In this document: piece by piece, positions 43,888 to 51,931 of the stretch | How the letters are laid out: each line of letters starts with the position of its first letter | Position numbering within the stretch: the stretch's first letter is position 1 | Origin: an uncultured Ruthenibacterium sp. | GTDB lineage: Bacteria > Bacillota > Clostridia > Oscillospirales > Ruminococcaceae | Assembly: GCA_944386555.1 (NCBI GenBank) | Contig: CALXBN010000045.1 | Span: 1 to 64,000 of the forward strand | DNA: 64,000 nucleotides | Direction of reading: 5' to 3' | The notes under the pieces: model-generated | Told to the model about the DNA's origin: nothing | What the model saw: only the letters and a program-made list of their open reading frames with translations | Databases searched by the model: none | Program-made: the position numbers and the translations under genes

Positions 43888-44881
43888 GGGCGTCCTCCTG
43901 CCGGGCAGCCGCCTCGATGCGGTCGATGAGTGCCAGGGCCTGGCGGTCTTTTTCAAAGTTCCAGCGGGGCTGCTCTTTGCCCTCCAGCACGGCGAAGAAA
44001 TTGGCCAGCTCGTCCACATAGGCGTTTTCCACAATATTATCCGAATAGCGGCTGTCGTGCTCGAAGGTGTCGTAGGTATTCACCGCCACCTTGTCCCCGG
44101 CGGCCTTGTCGAAGCGGTAGAGGGCCCTGGGGTTGCCCTCCCAGAACAGGTGCAGCCCCTCGCCGAAGCACTCGAAATTGCGCACGGCCTTGGGGCACAC
44201 CACATCCACCGCCAGCAGGCCCTTGGTGCCGTTTTCATGGCGCAGGGTGACAAAGTAGCTGTCCGGGTAGCCGATCTCCAAACCGCTGAGCTTATCGGCC
44301 CGGGCAAACACGTCCGACACCGGGCCGAAGGCATCCAGCAGCCAGGGCAGGTCGATGCCGAAGATCTCCCGCACGCCGCCGGTACGCGCATCTCCCACAA
44401 AGAAGTTCTTATAATTTTCCCAGGGGTGCCAGTCGGGCAGATACTGGCCGATGTGATAAATGTAATTGACGGGCTTTGGGAAAGCCGCCACCTGCGCCTT
44501 GATGTACTGGGTCTCGGCCCTGTACAGCATGGTGGAGGAGAGGAACAGCGGCAACCCATTTTCCGCAGCTTTGGCCGTAAGGGCGTCATAGCCGTCCGGC
44601 ACCAGGTTCAGCTCGGTGAATACCGGCACGCCGGCGTCCAGCAGCCGGCCGATGATCGCCGCGTGCGTCAGCGGCGCGGTACACACCAGCGCGGCGTCGT
44701 ACCGGCCCGCAGCCAGGGCTTCGTCCAGGCCTGCCCAGCCCTGCACACCCAGGGCGGCCGCCTCGGCCCGGCGGCTTTCGGCCAGGTCTACGCCGCAGAG
44801 GGCCGCATCCGGCCGCAGCTGCCGGACCAGCCGGGCCCGGCGCTTGCCCATGCTGCCCAAACCAACAATCAACAGTTTCAT
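43880..44881 (-). CDS. Gfo/Idh/MocA-family oxidoreductase (second copy)
   Basis: The 333-residue protein begins LLIVGLGSMGKRRARLVRQL (Rossmann). At the usual EKP position it has FTELNLVPDG, so the Lys-Pro pair that holds the catalytic Lys is missing. The C-terminal half keeps the sandwich fold: VREIFGIDLPWLLDAFGP and SYFVTLRHENGTKGLL. It may bind cofactor but act by a different route, or be a non-catalytic partner. It diverges strongly from the other copy at 42182. ATG 44881 follows AAGGGGAG. Confidence 0.82.
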   Translation of the reverse strand: MKLLIVGLGSMGKRRARLVRQLRPDAALCGVDLAESRRAEAAALGVQGWAGLDEALAAGRYDAALVCTAPLTHAAIIGRLLDAGVPVFTELNLVPDGYDALTAKAAENGLPLFLSSTMLYRAETQYIKAQVAAFPKPVNYIYHIGQYLPDWHPWENYKNFFVGDARTGGVREIFGIDLPWLLDAFGPVSDVFARADKLSGLEIGYPDSYFVTLRHENGTKGLLAVDVVCPKAVRNFECFGEGLHLFWEGNPRALYRFDKAAGDKVAVNTYDTFEHDSRYSDNIVENAYVDELANFFAVLEGKEQPRWNFEKDRQALALIDRIEAAARQEDAHV

Positions 44882-44907
44882 CGTTGCACTCCCCTTTTTC
44901 TTTCCCC

Positions 44908-46026
44908 TCAGCCTTGCGCCGGGGGAATGAATTCCAGCTGGTCGGTGTCCGTCCAGCCCAGGATACTGTCTTTCTTGACAAGGGTCTGCCCGCCGCAAGT
45001 GCATACCACACTCACCCGGTCTCCGCCCTTCAAAGCCAGGCGCAGGCTGGTGTAATCTCCCGCCAGGCGTGCGCCCGACGGCCCCTGCCGCACCCACTTT
45101 GCAGGGACCCAGGCCGTCTGGCCGGCGGCCTGATGGCGGCACAGCAGGGCGTCCCGCTCCTCGTCCCGCTCCAGCACGTCCACATCCAGGTCCGGCCAGA
45201 TCCAGGCGATGCTTTCCTCCTGCGCGGCCTTCCGGCCCTTCCGCACCACCGCGCGCCCCAGGCCGTCCACGCAGGAATAACGGCGATAGGCCCCTTCCCA
45301 CAGCTCGGTGCCGTTCAGCTGGCCGCCCTCTTTCACACACAGCCCACCGTCGATGGACAGGATATTTTTTTCGGCATCGCAGAAAGGCGCAAAGCCCAGC
45401 ACGCCCCGGCGCCGGGCCGTGTAATTACTGACGGGGAAATGGCCTACCACCAGCAGCTTTTCGCTTTTTTCGGCCCTGTCCAGGTAGCCGCGCACCGTCA
45501 GGGCTTCTTCCCAGGGCTGGCTCTCCAGAGGCCCGGGGCACAGCCCTGCGTGGACGAAGCGGTAATCTTCGGTCTCCAGGATGTCCGGCAGAGCCCGCAG
45601 AAAGGCCGTCTCCGCCGGATAAGCCGCCTGCAGGCGGCGCACTGCGGCGGGAACGTCAGCCAGAACCTGCTGCCGGGCCAGCCCCTGGGCCGCGGCCAGC
45701 TGCCACAAAAAGCCGTCGGCCTCCGTCTGCCGGGCCAGCAGAGCCGGCAGGTCCGGGTCCGCCGGGTCCAGCAGGGCGGTGTCACAGTTTCCCCGCAGCA
45801 CGTACACCCGGTCCTCCCGCATCAGATCCATGGCCATGCGCAGCGCGCCCAGGCTGTCGGGGCCTTTTTCCAGCAGGTCCCCCACCAGCACCAGGCCGTC
45901 CTTGCCGGGGCGATAGTCCAGCTTTTCCAGCAGCCTGCGCAATAAATCCGGCCGGCCGTGCACATCGCTGACGGCCAGCACCCGCCGGCGGCGGCTGAAT
46001 TCCCCCCGGGCCACATTGCACTTCAT
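44908..46026 (-). CDS. PPP-like metallophosphoesterase
   Basis: The 372-residue protein has the metal-centre motifs of Ser/Thr-type phosphatases: VSDVHGRPD, GLVLVGDLLEKGPDS and VLRGNCDTAL, and later VHAGLCPG, VVGHFPVSN and SIDGGL. The motif GNCD replaces the usual GNHE/D. The C-terminal 100 residues form a separate beta-rich part. Substrate unknown. Gap of 26 bases to the dehydrogenase and 49 to the previous gene, so co-transcribed. Confidence 0.8.
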   Translation of the reverse strand: MKCNVARGEFSRRRRVLAVSDVHGRPDLLRRLLEKLDYRPGKDGLVLVGDLLEKGPDSLGALRMAMDLMREDRVYVLRGNCDTALLDPADPDLPALLARQTEADGFLWQLAAAQGLARQQVLADVPAAVRRLQAAYPAETAFLRALPDILETEDYRFVHAGLCPGPLESQPWEEALTVRGYLDRAEKSEKLLVVGHFPVSNYTARRRGVLGFAPFCDAEKNILSIDGGLCVKEGGQLNGTELWEGAYRRYSCVDGLGRAVVRKGRKAAQEESIAWIWPDLDVDVLERDEERDALLCRHQAAGQTAWVPAKWVRQGPSGARLAGDYTSLRLALKGGDRVSVVCTCGGQTLVKKDSILGWTDTDQLEFIPPAQG

Positions 46027-46074
46027 TCTGCCTCACCCTTTCCGCCCGGCCCGCGCCGGGCATCCCCCGCACTT

Positions 46075-46692
46075 TCAGCCCGCCAGTTCAGGCGCGATCT
46101 GCGCGCCCAGGGCCGTCAGCGCACTGTAAAACGTTTCATAACCGGTGATGTCGTACACGATCTCCCCCTCCAGGTCCGTATAGCGGCAGCCGCGCTCGGG
46201 CGTAGCGTACACGCACAGGGTACTGCCGTCCCGCAGGGTGAGGAAGATGCGGAAAGTCTGCCCGTAGCCGGCGTAAGGCAGGCTGTCCAGCAGGCCCGCC
46301 CTGCAGGAGGCGCCCGACAGCAGGGCCACCACCTGGCCGGCCTGGGTGTCGGTGAGGGTCAGGATCTTTTCCGCCTTGCCCGGCACCCGGGTGCGCACTT
46401 CCACAGCAGTTACCGCCCCGGCATCGGCCACGGGCACGGGCCGGTAGGCCCACAGGCACAGCCCGGCCGCCACGGCCAGCGCCGCGCCCACGGCCGCAGC
46501 CTGGCGCCAGCGCCGCTGTACCAGGCGCACTGCCAAAAAGGCTGCCAGCAGCGCCGCGAACAGCGCCAGCGCCAGCAGCGCCACCCGGGCCGCCTGGGTG
46601 AAATAAGGCGTATAAAAACCGGGGGCCTCCAGCTTCTGACGCTCCAGCACAGTGGCCACCGTACGGAACATGGCTTTCAAGTTTTCAACCAT
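46075..46692 (-). CDS. Membrane protein of unknown function
   Basis: The 205-residue protein has two membrane spans (residues about 35-58 and 66-85) and an extracytoplasmic C-terminal domain (VEVRTRVPGKAEKILTLTD...FRIFLTLRDGSTLCVYATPE) that is alpha/beta in character. No family recognised. ATG 46692 overlaps the legG stop by 8 bases, so it is translationally coupled. An earlier in-frame start lies inside legG and lacks a ribosome site. Confidence 0.65.
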   Translation of the reverse strand: MVENLKAMFRTVATVLERQKLEAPGFYTPYFTQAARVALLALALFAALLAAFLAVRLVQRRWRQAAAVGAALAVAAGLCLWAYRPVPVADAGAVTAVEVRTRVPGKAEKILTLTDTQAGQVVALLSGASCRAGLLDSLPYAGYGQTFRIFLTLRDGSTLCVYATPERGCRYTDLEGEIVYDITGYETFYSALTALGAQIAPELAG

Positions 46693-47914
46693 GGTCTGCC
46701 TCCTGTTCACACCAGCCAGGGCCGGCGTCGTAAAACCCCTTAGGCCTGCCGAAGGCGGGGCTTTGCACCCAGGCCTCCAGCCGGGCCACAATGCGTGCGG
46801 CGGTGTCACCGCCGTTGTAGGGGCTGACCGCCCGCGCCGCCCGGGCGCGGAATTCCGGCGTAAGGGCCTGTTCCACCGCCGCCCGGATGTCCTCTTCCCC
46901 GCCGGTACAGCACAGCACGTTATCGCACAGGATACGCCCGGCCTGGCGGCTGCCGATGTTCACCGCAGGCACGCCCAGGGTGGGCGTTTCCACCACGCCG
47001 GAAGAGGAATTGCCGATGACGGCTGCGCAGTACTTCATAGCCGATAGGTACCGCAGAGCCCCCATACTGGCGAAAGCGGCGCACCGTTCGGCCCCGCCGG
47101 GCGCTGCGCACAAGGCGTCGATCTGTTCGTTGACCGCCGCGCCGCCGGCGTCGGCGTTGGCCTTGGTGTAGATAACAAAGAGCCGCGGGAAGGCCGCCAG
47201 GGCCGCCGTCAGCGCGCCGAAGGCCGCCGCGGGCGGCGGTGCGCCGGGAGCCGTCTCGGGGTGATAGGTCACCAGGGCGTAAGGCATCGTCAAAATTTGA
47301 GGCAGGCCCAGGCTGGCAGCCAGCTGTTCTTTCGTCAGCAGGGACAGCTTGCGCAGGTTTTCGTCCCCCAGGCCGCCCACGTTTTCCACGGTGTCCGGCG
47401 CTTCGCCCATGCGCACCAGGCGGCGGGCGTAAGTTTCGCAGGACGGGAAGTGCAGGCTGGCCATTTTGGTCAGGCAGTGGCGGAACCACTCGTCCGCCGC
47501 CCCCAGGGTGACGTCCCCGCCGGAGATATGGGCCAGGGGGATCCCAGCCAGGCAGGCCGCGGCGCCGGCGGCGAAGATCTCGTACCGGTCCCCCAGCACC
47601 AGCACGGCGTCGGGGCGGTGGGCGGCGAAATAGTCGGTAAATACATCAATGGTCCGGGCCACGGTATGGGCGGTATCCTGCCGGGCACCGGCCACGCCGG
47701 CTGCGGGCAAAATGGGCAGGCGGGCGGCAATGGGCAGGCCGCTGGCCTCTACCTCCGCCACGGTGTAGCCGAAAGCCGGCGACAGGTGGGCGCCCGTCAC
47801 CGCCAGCTGCAGCGCCAGGGCTGCGCTTTCGTAGATACCCCGGGCCACCCGGGCCAGCAGGCCCCACTCGGCCCTGGTGGACGTAATCAGGCAGATTTTC
47901 GCTTTTTCACCCAT
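46685..47914 (-). CDS. legG: Hydrolysing sugar-nucleotide 2-epimerase (LegG/NeuC-like)
   Basis: The 409-residue enzyme releases the nucleotide and epimerises C2, giving the free 6-deoxy-mannose-type intermediate for the synthase. It has ICLITSTRAEWGLL, VLVLGDRYEIFAAG, AHISGGDVTLGAADEWFRHC, TKMASLHFPSC, YHPETAPG and GNSSSGVVETPTLG. Being between LegI and LegX/LegC genes, it probably acts on the GDP-linked 2,4-diacetamido sugar of the legionaminate route, not on UDP-GlcNAc. Follows legI by 33 bases. Confidence 0.9.
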   Translation of the reverse strand: MGEKAKICLITSTRAEWGLLARVARGIYESAALALQLAVTGAHLSPAFGYTVAEVEASGLPIAARLPILPAAGVAGARQDTAHTVARTIDVFTDYFAAHRPDAVLVLGDRYEIFAAGAAACLAGIPLAHISGGDVTLGAADEWFRHCLTKMASLHFPSCETYARRLVRMGEAPDTVENVGGLGDENLRKLSLLTKEQLAASLGLPQILTMPYALVTYHPETAPGAPPPAAAFGALTAALAAFPRLFVIYTKANADAGGAAVNEQIDALCAAPGGAERCAAFASMGALRYLSAMKYCAAVIGNSSSGVVETPTLGVPAVNIGSRQAGRILCDNVLCCTGGEEDIRAAVEQALTPEFRARAARAVSPYNGGDTAARIVARLEAWVQSPAFGRPKGFYDAGPGWCEQEADHG

Positions 47915-47947
47915 ATTACACGCCTCCTTTGCCTTGGCCCGGGCCGC

Positions 47948-48943
47948 TCACAGCTCGATCTTCTCGTCCTCGCCGAAGGCCCGCTTTGCCTTCCGGCCCA
48001 GCACCTCATGCCAGCGCATGGGGGAGATGCCGTCCCCCGGGCGCTTAGTGGTGAGGTTCTCGGCGGTGAAAGTTTCGCCGGCGGCGATGGGCCGGCGGGC
48101 CACGATGCTCTTGCGGGCGATGGGCTTGTTCTTGGCCTCGCTGTCGGTGACGTGCTTGTGGCCGTCGCCCAGGGCCTTTTCCACGTTGCGCACAGCCCGC
48201 ACCATGGCCGCCAGCTCGTCGGGTTCCAGGCTGGCCTTGTGGTCGGGGCCGTCCATGGTTTTGTCCAGGGTGAAGTGCTTTTCAATGACGCAGGCCCCCA
48301 GGGCCGCGGCGGCGATATCCGCCTCGATGCCCAGGGTGTGGTCCGAAAATCCCACGGGCAGAGCGAACTGCTGGTACAGATCCTGCATGGCCAGCAGGTT
48401 GGCGTCCTCCATGGGGGTGGGATACTCGGTGTTGCAGTGCAGCAGCGTCACGTCTTCGCAGCCGCCGTCCTCCAGTACCGTCAGCGCGTCCTCGATCTCG
48501 GCCAGGTTGCTCATGCCCGTGGACAGCAGTACCGGCTTTTTCACCGCGGCCACCTGCTCCAGATAGGGCAGATTGGTGATCTCCCCCGAGGGGATCTTCC
48601 ACAGGGGCATATCCAGGGTTTTGAGGAAGGCGATGCTGTCCAAATCAAAGGGAGTGGACAGGTACTGGATGCCGATGGAATCGCAGTATTCTTTCAGCTC
48701 CCGGTGGGCCTCGAAGCCGAAGTGGATGCGGCGCACCATCTCCAGCTGGCTCTCCCCGGCGCCGGTGGCCTGCTTCTGGTAGGCGGCCTTTTCGGCAAAT
48801 TTGCTCACCACCTGCTCGGGTACGGCGGTCTGGTATTTCACGATGTCCGCCCCGGCGTTTTTGGCGGCCAGGGCCATTTTTTTCGCCAGTTCCAGGCTGC
48901 CGTTGTGGTTCACGCCGGCCTCGGCGATGATCAAAATGCTCAT
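47948..48943 (-). CDS. legI: Nonulosonic acid synthase (LegI/NeuB-like)
   Basis: The 331-residue enzyme condenses the 2-deoxy-amino sugar with phosphoenolpyruvate. TIM barrel: IIAEAGVNHNGSLELAKKM, VKYQTAVPEQ, YLSTPFDLDS, WKIPSGEITNLPYLE, STGMSNLAEIEDAL, LHCNTEYPTPMEDANLL, GFSDHTLGIEADIAAAALGA, IEKHFTLDK. The C-terminal SAF domain (SIVARRPIAAGETFTAENL) is the antifreeze-like cap. Neighbours place it in the legionaminate pathway. Confidence 0.93.
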   Translation of the reverse strand: MSILIIAEAGVNHNGSLELAKKMALAAKNAGADIVKYQTAVPEQVVSKFAEKAAYQKQATGAGESQLEMVRRIHFGFEAHRELKEYCDSIGIQYLSTPFDLDSIAFLKTLDMPLWKIPSGEITNLPYLEQVAAVKKPVLLSTGMSNLAEIEDALTVLEDGGCEDVTLLHCNTEYPTPMEDANLLAMQDLYQQFALPVGFSDHTLGIEADIAAAALGACVIEKHFTLDKTMDGPDHKASLEPDELAAMVRAVRNVEKALGDGHKHVTDSEAKNKPIARKSIVARRPIAAGETFTAENLTTKRPGDGISPMRWHEVLGRKAKRAFGEDEKIEL

Positions 48944-48977
48944 ACTCTGTTCCCCTTTCCGATGTGCTGCAAGCGCC

Positions 48978-50024
48978 TCACTGCCCCTGTTCCTCCAGGC
49001 GGCGGCGCATGTTGTCCAGCTCTTCCAGCTGGCCCATATCCATCCAGCTGTGCTCGCTGACAGGATACACGCCCACCCGGCCGCCGCCGGCGCGCACGCG
49101 CTCGATCACGTCGGTAAAGGGCGTAAAGGTGTCCGGAGCGATCAGGTCGATCACTTCCGGCTCCACCACATACAGGCCGGTGTTGGTGTAGAAGCTCATG
49201 CGAGGTTTTTCCCGCAGGCCCGTCAGCAGGCCGTTCTCCTGCTCCACCACGCCGTAGGGGATGGTAAAGTTCTTCAGCGCGCACACCATGGTGACGGCGT
49301 TGCCGTTGCGCTTGTGGAAGTTGTAGATCTTGCCTACATCGGCCTCCACCAGGATGTCGCAGTTGGTGAGGAAAAACGTCTCCCGCACCCGCCCTTTCAG
49401 CAGCGACAGCCCGCCGCCGGTGCCCAGGGGCGTGTCCTCGTCGGCAAATTCCACGGCGTAGTCTTTATCCAGCTCGTTGAAATAGGCCTTGATCATGCCC
49501 TTTTTGTAGTTGACGATCAGCACGAAGCGGCCGCAGCCGGCGTCGGTGAAGCGGCGGATGATATGTTCGGCGATGGGCAGCTCCCCCACGGGGATGAGGG
49601 GCTTGGGCAGGATTTTGGTGTAGGGGTACAGCCGGGTGCCCAGGCCCCCGGCCATCATCACCACCGGGGCCTGCACCCGGGTGACGGGTTCGGCGCCCAG
49701 GGCGCTGGCGAATACCACGTCCACCATGCGCCCGTCCCCGTCCACCACCGGCAGGGCGCTGACGTCCCAGCGCTTGAACCAGCGGCGGGCGTCTTCCTTC
49801 TGGCGCACCGTCAGCTTCTTGGGGCTGCGGTTCACCACGTCCAGGGCCGGGGCGTCCAGCGCGCCGCCCCGCAGGATGTACCGGCGGATGTCCCCGTCGG
49901 TGAGCACGCCCTGCAGCTTGCCCTCCGGCGCCCAGAACAGCACCTTGCGGCCCGTTTCGTCCAGCTGCTGCATGGCCTGCAGCACGGTTTTGTCCTCGCT
50001 CAGCAGCAAATTGTCTGCGCACAT
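48978..50024 (-). CDS. legX: GDP-sugar guanylyltransferase with CBS pair (LegX/PtmE-like)
   Basis: The 348-residue protein has two CBS motifs at residues 1-115 (VLFWAPEGKLQGVLTDGDIRRYI and VSALPVVDGDGRMVDVV) and a nucleotidyltransferase domain from 120 with VVMMAGGLGTRLYPYTKILP, the loop PKPLIPVGELPIAEHII, and DEDTPLGTGGGLSLLKG. PtmE of Campylobacter with this architecture makes GDP-GlcN(Ac), the entry substrate of legionaminate synthesis; the CBS pair may bind a regulatory nucleotide. ATG 50024 follows GGGAGGG. Confidence 0.88.
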   Translation of the reverse strand: MCADNLLLSEDKTVLQAMQQLDETGRKVLFWAPEGKLQGVLTDGDIRRYILRGGALDAPALDVVNRSPKKLTVRQKEDARRWFKRWDVSALPVVDGDGRMVDVVFASALGAEPVTRVQAPVVMMAGGLGTRLYPYTKILPKPLIPVGELPIAEHIIRRFTDAGCGRFVLIVNYKKGMIKAYFNELDKDYAVEFADEDTPLGTGGGLSLLKGRVRETFFLTNCDILVEADVGKIYNFHKRNGNAVTMVCALKNFTIPYGVVEQENGLLTGLREKPRMSFYTNTGLYVVEPEVIDLIAPDTFTPFTDVIERVRAGGGRVGVYPVSEHSWMDMGQLEELDNMRRRLEEQGQ

Positions 50025-50052
50025 GGTTTTGCCCTCCCTCGGCGAATTGGGT

Positions 50053-51216
50053 TTACAGGCTCAGCAGCACGTCCACCACCCGCTGGGCGTCCGCCCGGGT
50101 GAGGTTGGTGGAACAGGGGATGTTCACAATGCGCTCCCAGTAGTGGCGGGCAAGGTCCGTGCCGTAGGCTTCGTTTTTGGGATAATCGGCCTGATCCTGA
50201 ATCAGGCCCCAGATGGGCCGGGTCTGGATGCCCTGGGCCTTCAGGGCGGCGATGATCTCGTCCCGCTTCATGGGGTGGGTATCGTACACATACAGGCTGT
50301 AGAACCAATGGTTGGAGCGGGTGCCCGGCCGGAAGGGCTGGATACCGTAGTTATGCTTGCCGTGCAGCTGTTCGTAATAGAAGTTGTAGGTGTCGATCTT
50401 GTGCCGGATGAAGTCCTCGATCTGCTCCAGCTGGGCCAGGCCCAAGGCAGCCTGGAGGTTGGTCATACGGTAATTATAGCCCACCTCGTCGTGCTTGTAG
50501 TTCAGCTCGTCGCTTTTGGCCTGCGTGGACAGGTGCTTTGCGTGGGCCAGCCAGTCGGGGTGGTTGGAGACGACCATTCCGCCGGAGCCGGTGGTGATGA
50601 GCTTGTTGCCGTTGAAGCTGTACACACCGATATCGCCGATGGTGCCCGCGAACTTGCCGGCGTAGCGTCCCTCGGTGTAGCAGGTGCCCAGGGCCTCGGT
50701 AGCGTCCTCCACCACAACCAGGTTCCACTTTTGGGCGATGTCCATGATGCCTTCCATGGAGGCCATGTTGCCGAACACATGCACCACCACCAGGGCTTTG
50801 ATGTGGGCGCCGGTGGCCTTGTTACGGCACTGGCCGTCCCGCAGCTCGGCGTGGGCCTGCAGGTATTCCTCCACCAGGGTGGGGCACATGCACAGGCTGT
50901 CGCCGCAGCCGATGAAAACAGGCTGGGCGCCCACGTAGCGGATGGGGTTTACTGCCGCGATAAATGTGAGCGTAGGCGCCAGCACCTCGTCGCCCGGGCC
51001 CACCCCGGCGGCCAGCAGGGCCAGGTGCAGCCCGGCGGTGCCGCTGGTGCAGGCCACGGCGGCGGGCATGTGCACATAGTCGGCGATGGCCTGCTCGAAC
51101 TTGGGCACCAGGCTGCCGCCGGTGGAGACCCACTCACTGACCACTGCGTCGTTCACATATTTGCGCTCGTTGCCCGCGAAATTGGGCACCGACAGGGGAA
51201 TGAAATGCTGTTCCAT
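50053..51216 (-). CDS. legC: PLP-dependent aminotransferase (LegC-like)
   Basis: The 387-residue DegT/DnrJ/EryC1-family enzyme transfers an amino group to the 4-keto sugar nucleotide made by LegB. It has CTSGTAGLHLALLAAGVGPGDEV, VVEDATEALGT, and the PLP Lys205 in FNGNKLITTGSGGM, then EVGYNYRMTNLQAALGLAQLE. ATG 51216 is used (GAGGT spacing good); a TTG two codons upstream is possible. It follows a small membrane gene by 49 bases. Confidence 0.93.
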   Translation of the reverse strand: MEQHFIPLSVPNFAGNERKYVNDAVVSEWVSTGGSLVPKFEQAIADYVHMPAAVACTSGTAGLHLALLAAGVGPGDEVLAPTLTFIAAVNPIRYVGAQPVFIGCGDSLCMCPTLVEEYLQAHAELRDGQCRNKATGAHIKALVVVHVFGNMASMEGIMDIAQKWNLVVVEDATEALGTCYTEGRYAGKFAGTIGDIGVYSFNGNKLITTGSGGMVVSNHPDWLAHAKHLSTQAKSDELNYKHDEVGYNYRMTNLQAALGLAQLEQIEDFIRHKIDTYNFYYEQLHGKHNYGIQPFRPGTRSNHWFYSLYVYDTHPMKRDEIIAALKAQGIQTRPIWGLIQDQADYPKNEAYGTDLARHYWERIVNIPCSTNLTRADAQRVVDVLLSL

Positions 51217-51265
51217 GTTCAATTACCTCTTTTTGATGGATTGACGCCCCGGCGGGGCGGTGGTG

Positions 51266-51931
51266 TCAGGATCGTTTTCTGTGCGCCTCCAGCAGCCAGG
51301 CCGCGGCGCCGGCCAGCACTTTCACGGCCGCCGCGGCCAGGGCGGGCACCGCCGCAAAGGCCAGCAGCCAGGGCCGCGTGGGCGTGCACCAGGACGCCAG
51401 GGACCGGGGCGCGTTCAGCACGATGTCACCCATGGAAAAGGTGAGGCCGGTATAGATGCCCGGGTCCAGCCGGAGGGCGTACACCCTGCCCCGGGGCAGC
51501 GTGAAGGTGTAGGTACCGTCGTCGTTGCGGTGGGCCCAGATGCGGTAGCTCACGTCAAAGTCTTCCATGTCCGGCCGGGGCTGGTAGAACAGGCAGAACT
51601 CACCGGGGTCCATGTTGAGGAACTGGGCCGTCACCGTGACGCTGCGCACATAGGCGGGCGGGTCGGCCAGCGTCATGCGGGGGTCCGGGCTTTGGGAGGT
51701 GTAAGTGCCGTCTTCGTTGGCCGCAAGGTCGGTCAGGGCAAAGTCCGCAGGGCTCAGGGTGCTCACCTGCACGTTGCCCAGGGCCCGCTGGACGCGGTCC
51801 TCTGCAAAACCGTACAGGCAGGCCAGCACACTGACGGCAAAAAAAGCCGCATAGCAGAAGGCGATCAGCCGGCGGTCGCTGCGCAGCAGCCATCCCGGCG
51901 CAGCGCGCAGGCGTTGCAGCAGCTGTTTCAT
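51266..51931 (-). CDS. Membrane-anchored protein of unknown function
   Basis: The 221-residue protein has an N-terminal span (22-42), an extracytoplasmic beta-rich domain (TLSPADFALTDLAANEDGTYTS...FCLFYQPRPDMEDFDVSYRIWAHR...RVYALRLDPGIYTGL) and a C-terminal span (190-213). The architecture resembles small partners of GT-C glycan proteins. Its ATG overlaps the upstream stop (ATGA), so it is coupled to the GT-C-like protein. No family recognised. Confidence 0.65.
   Translation of the reverse strand: MKQLLQRLRAAPGWLLRSDRRLIAFCYAAFFAVSVLACLYGFAEDRVQRALGNVQVSTLSPADFALTDLAANEDGTYTSQSPDPRMTLADPPAYVRSVTVTAQFLNMDPGEFCLFYQPRPDMEDFDVSYRIWAHRNDDGTYTFTLPRGRVYALRLDPGIYTGLTFSMGDIVLNAPRSLASWCTPTRPWLLAFAAVPALAAAAVKVLAGAAAWLLEAHRKRS

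Noticed and set aside
43880..45340. A longer start for the second Gfo/Idh gene (486 codons)
   Set aside because: The extra N-terminal part is a translation of the antisense phosphatase region; the Rossmann start at 44881 has its own ribosome site.
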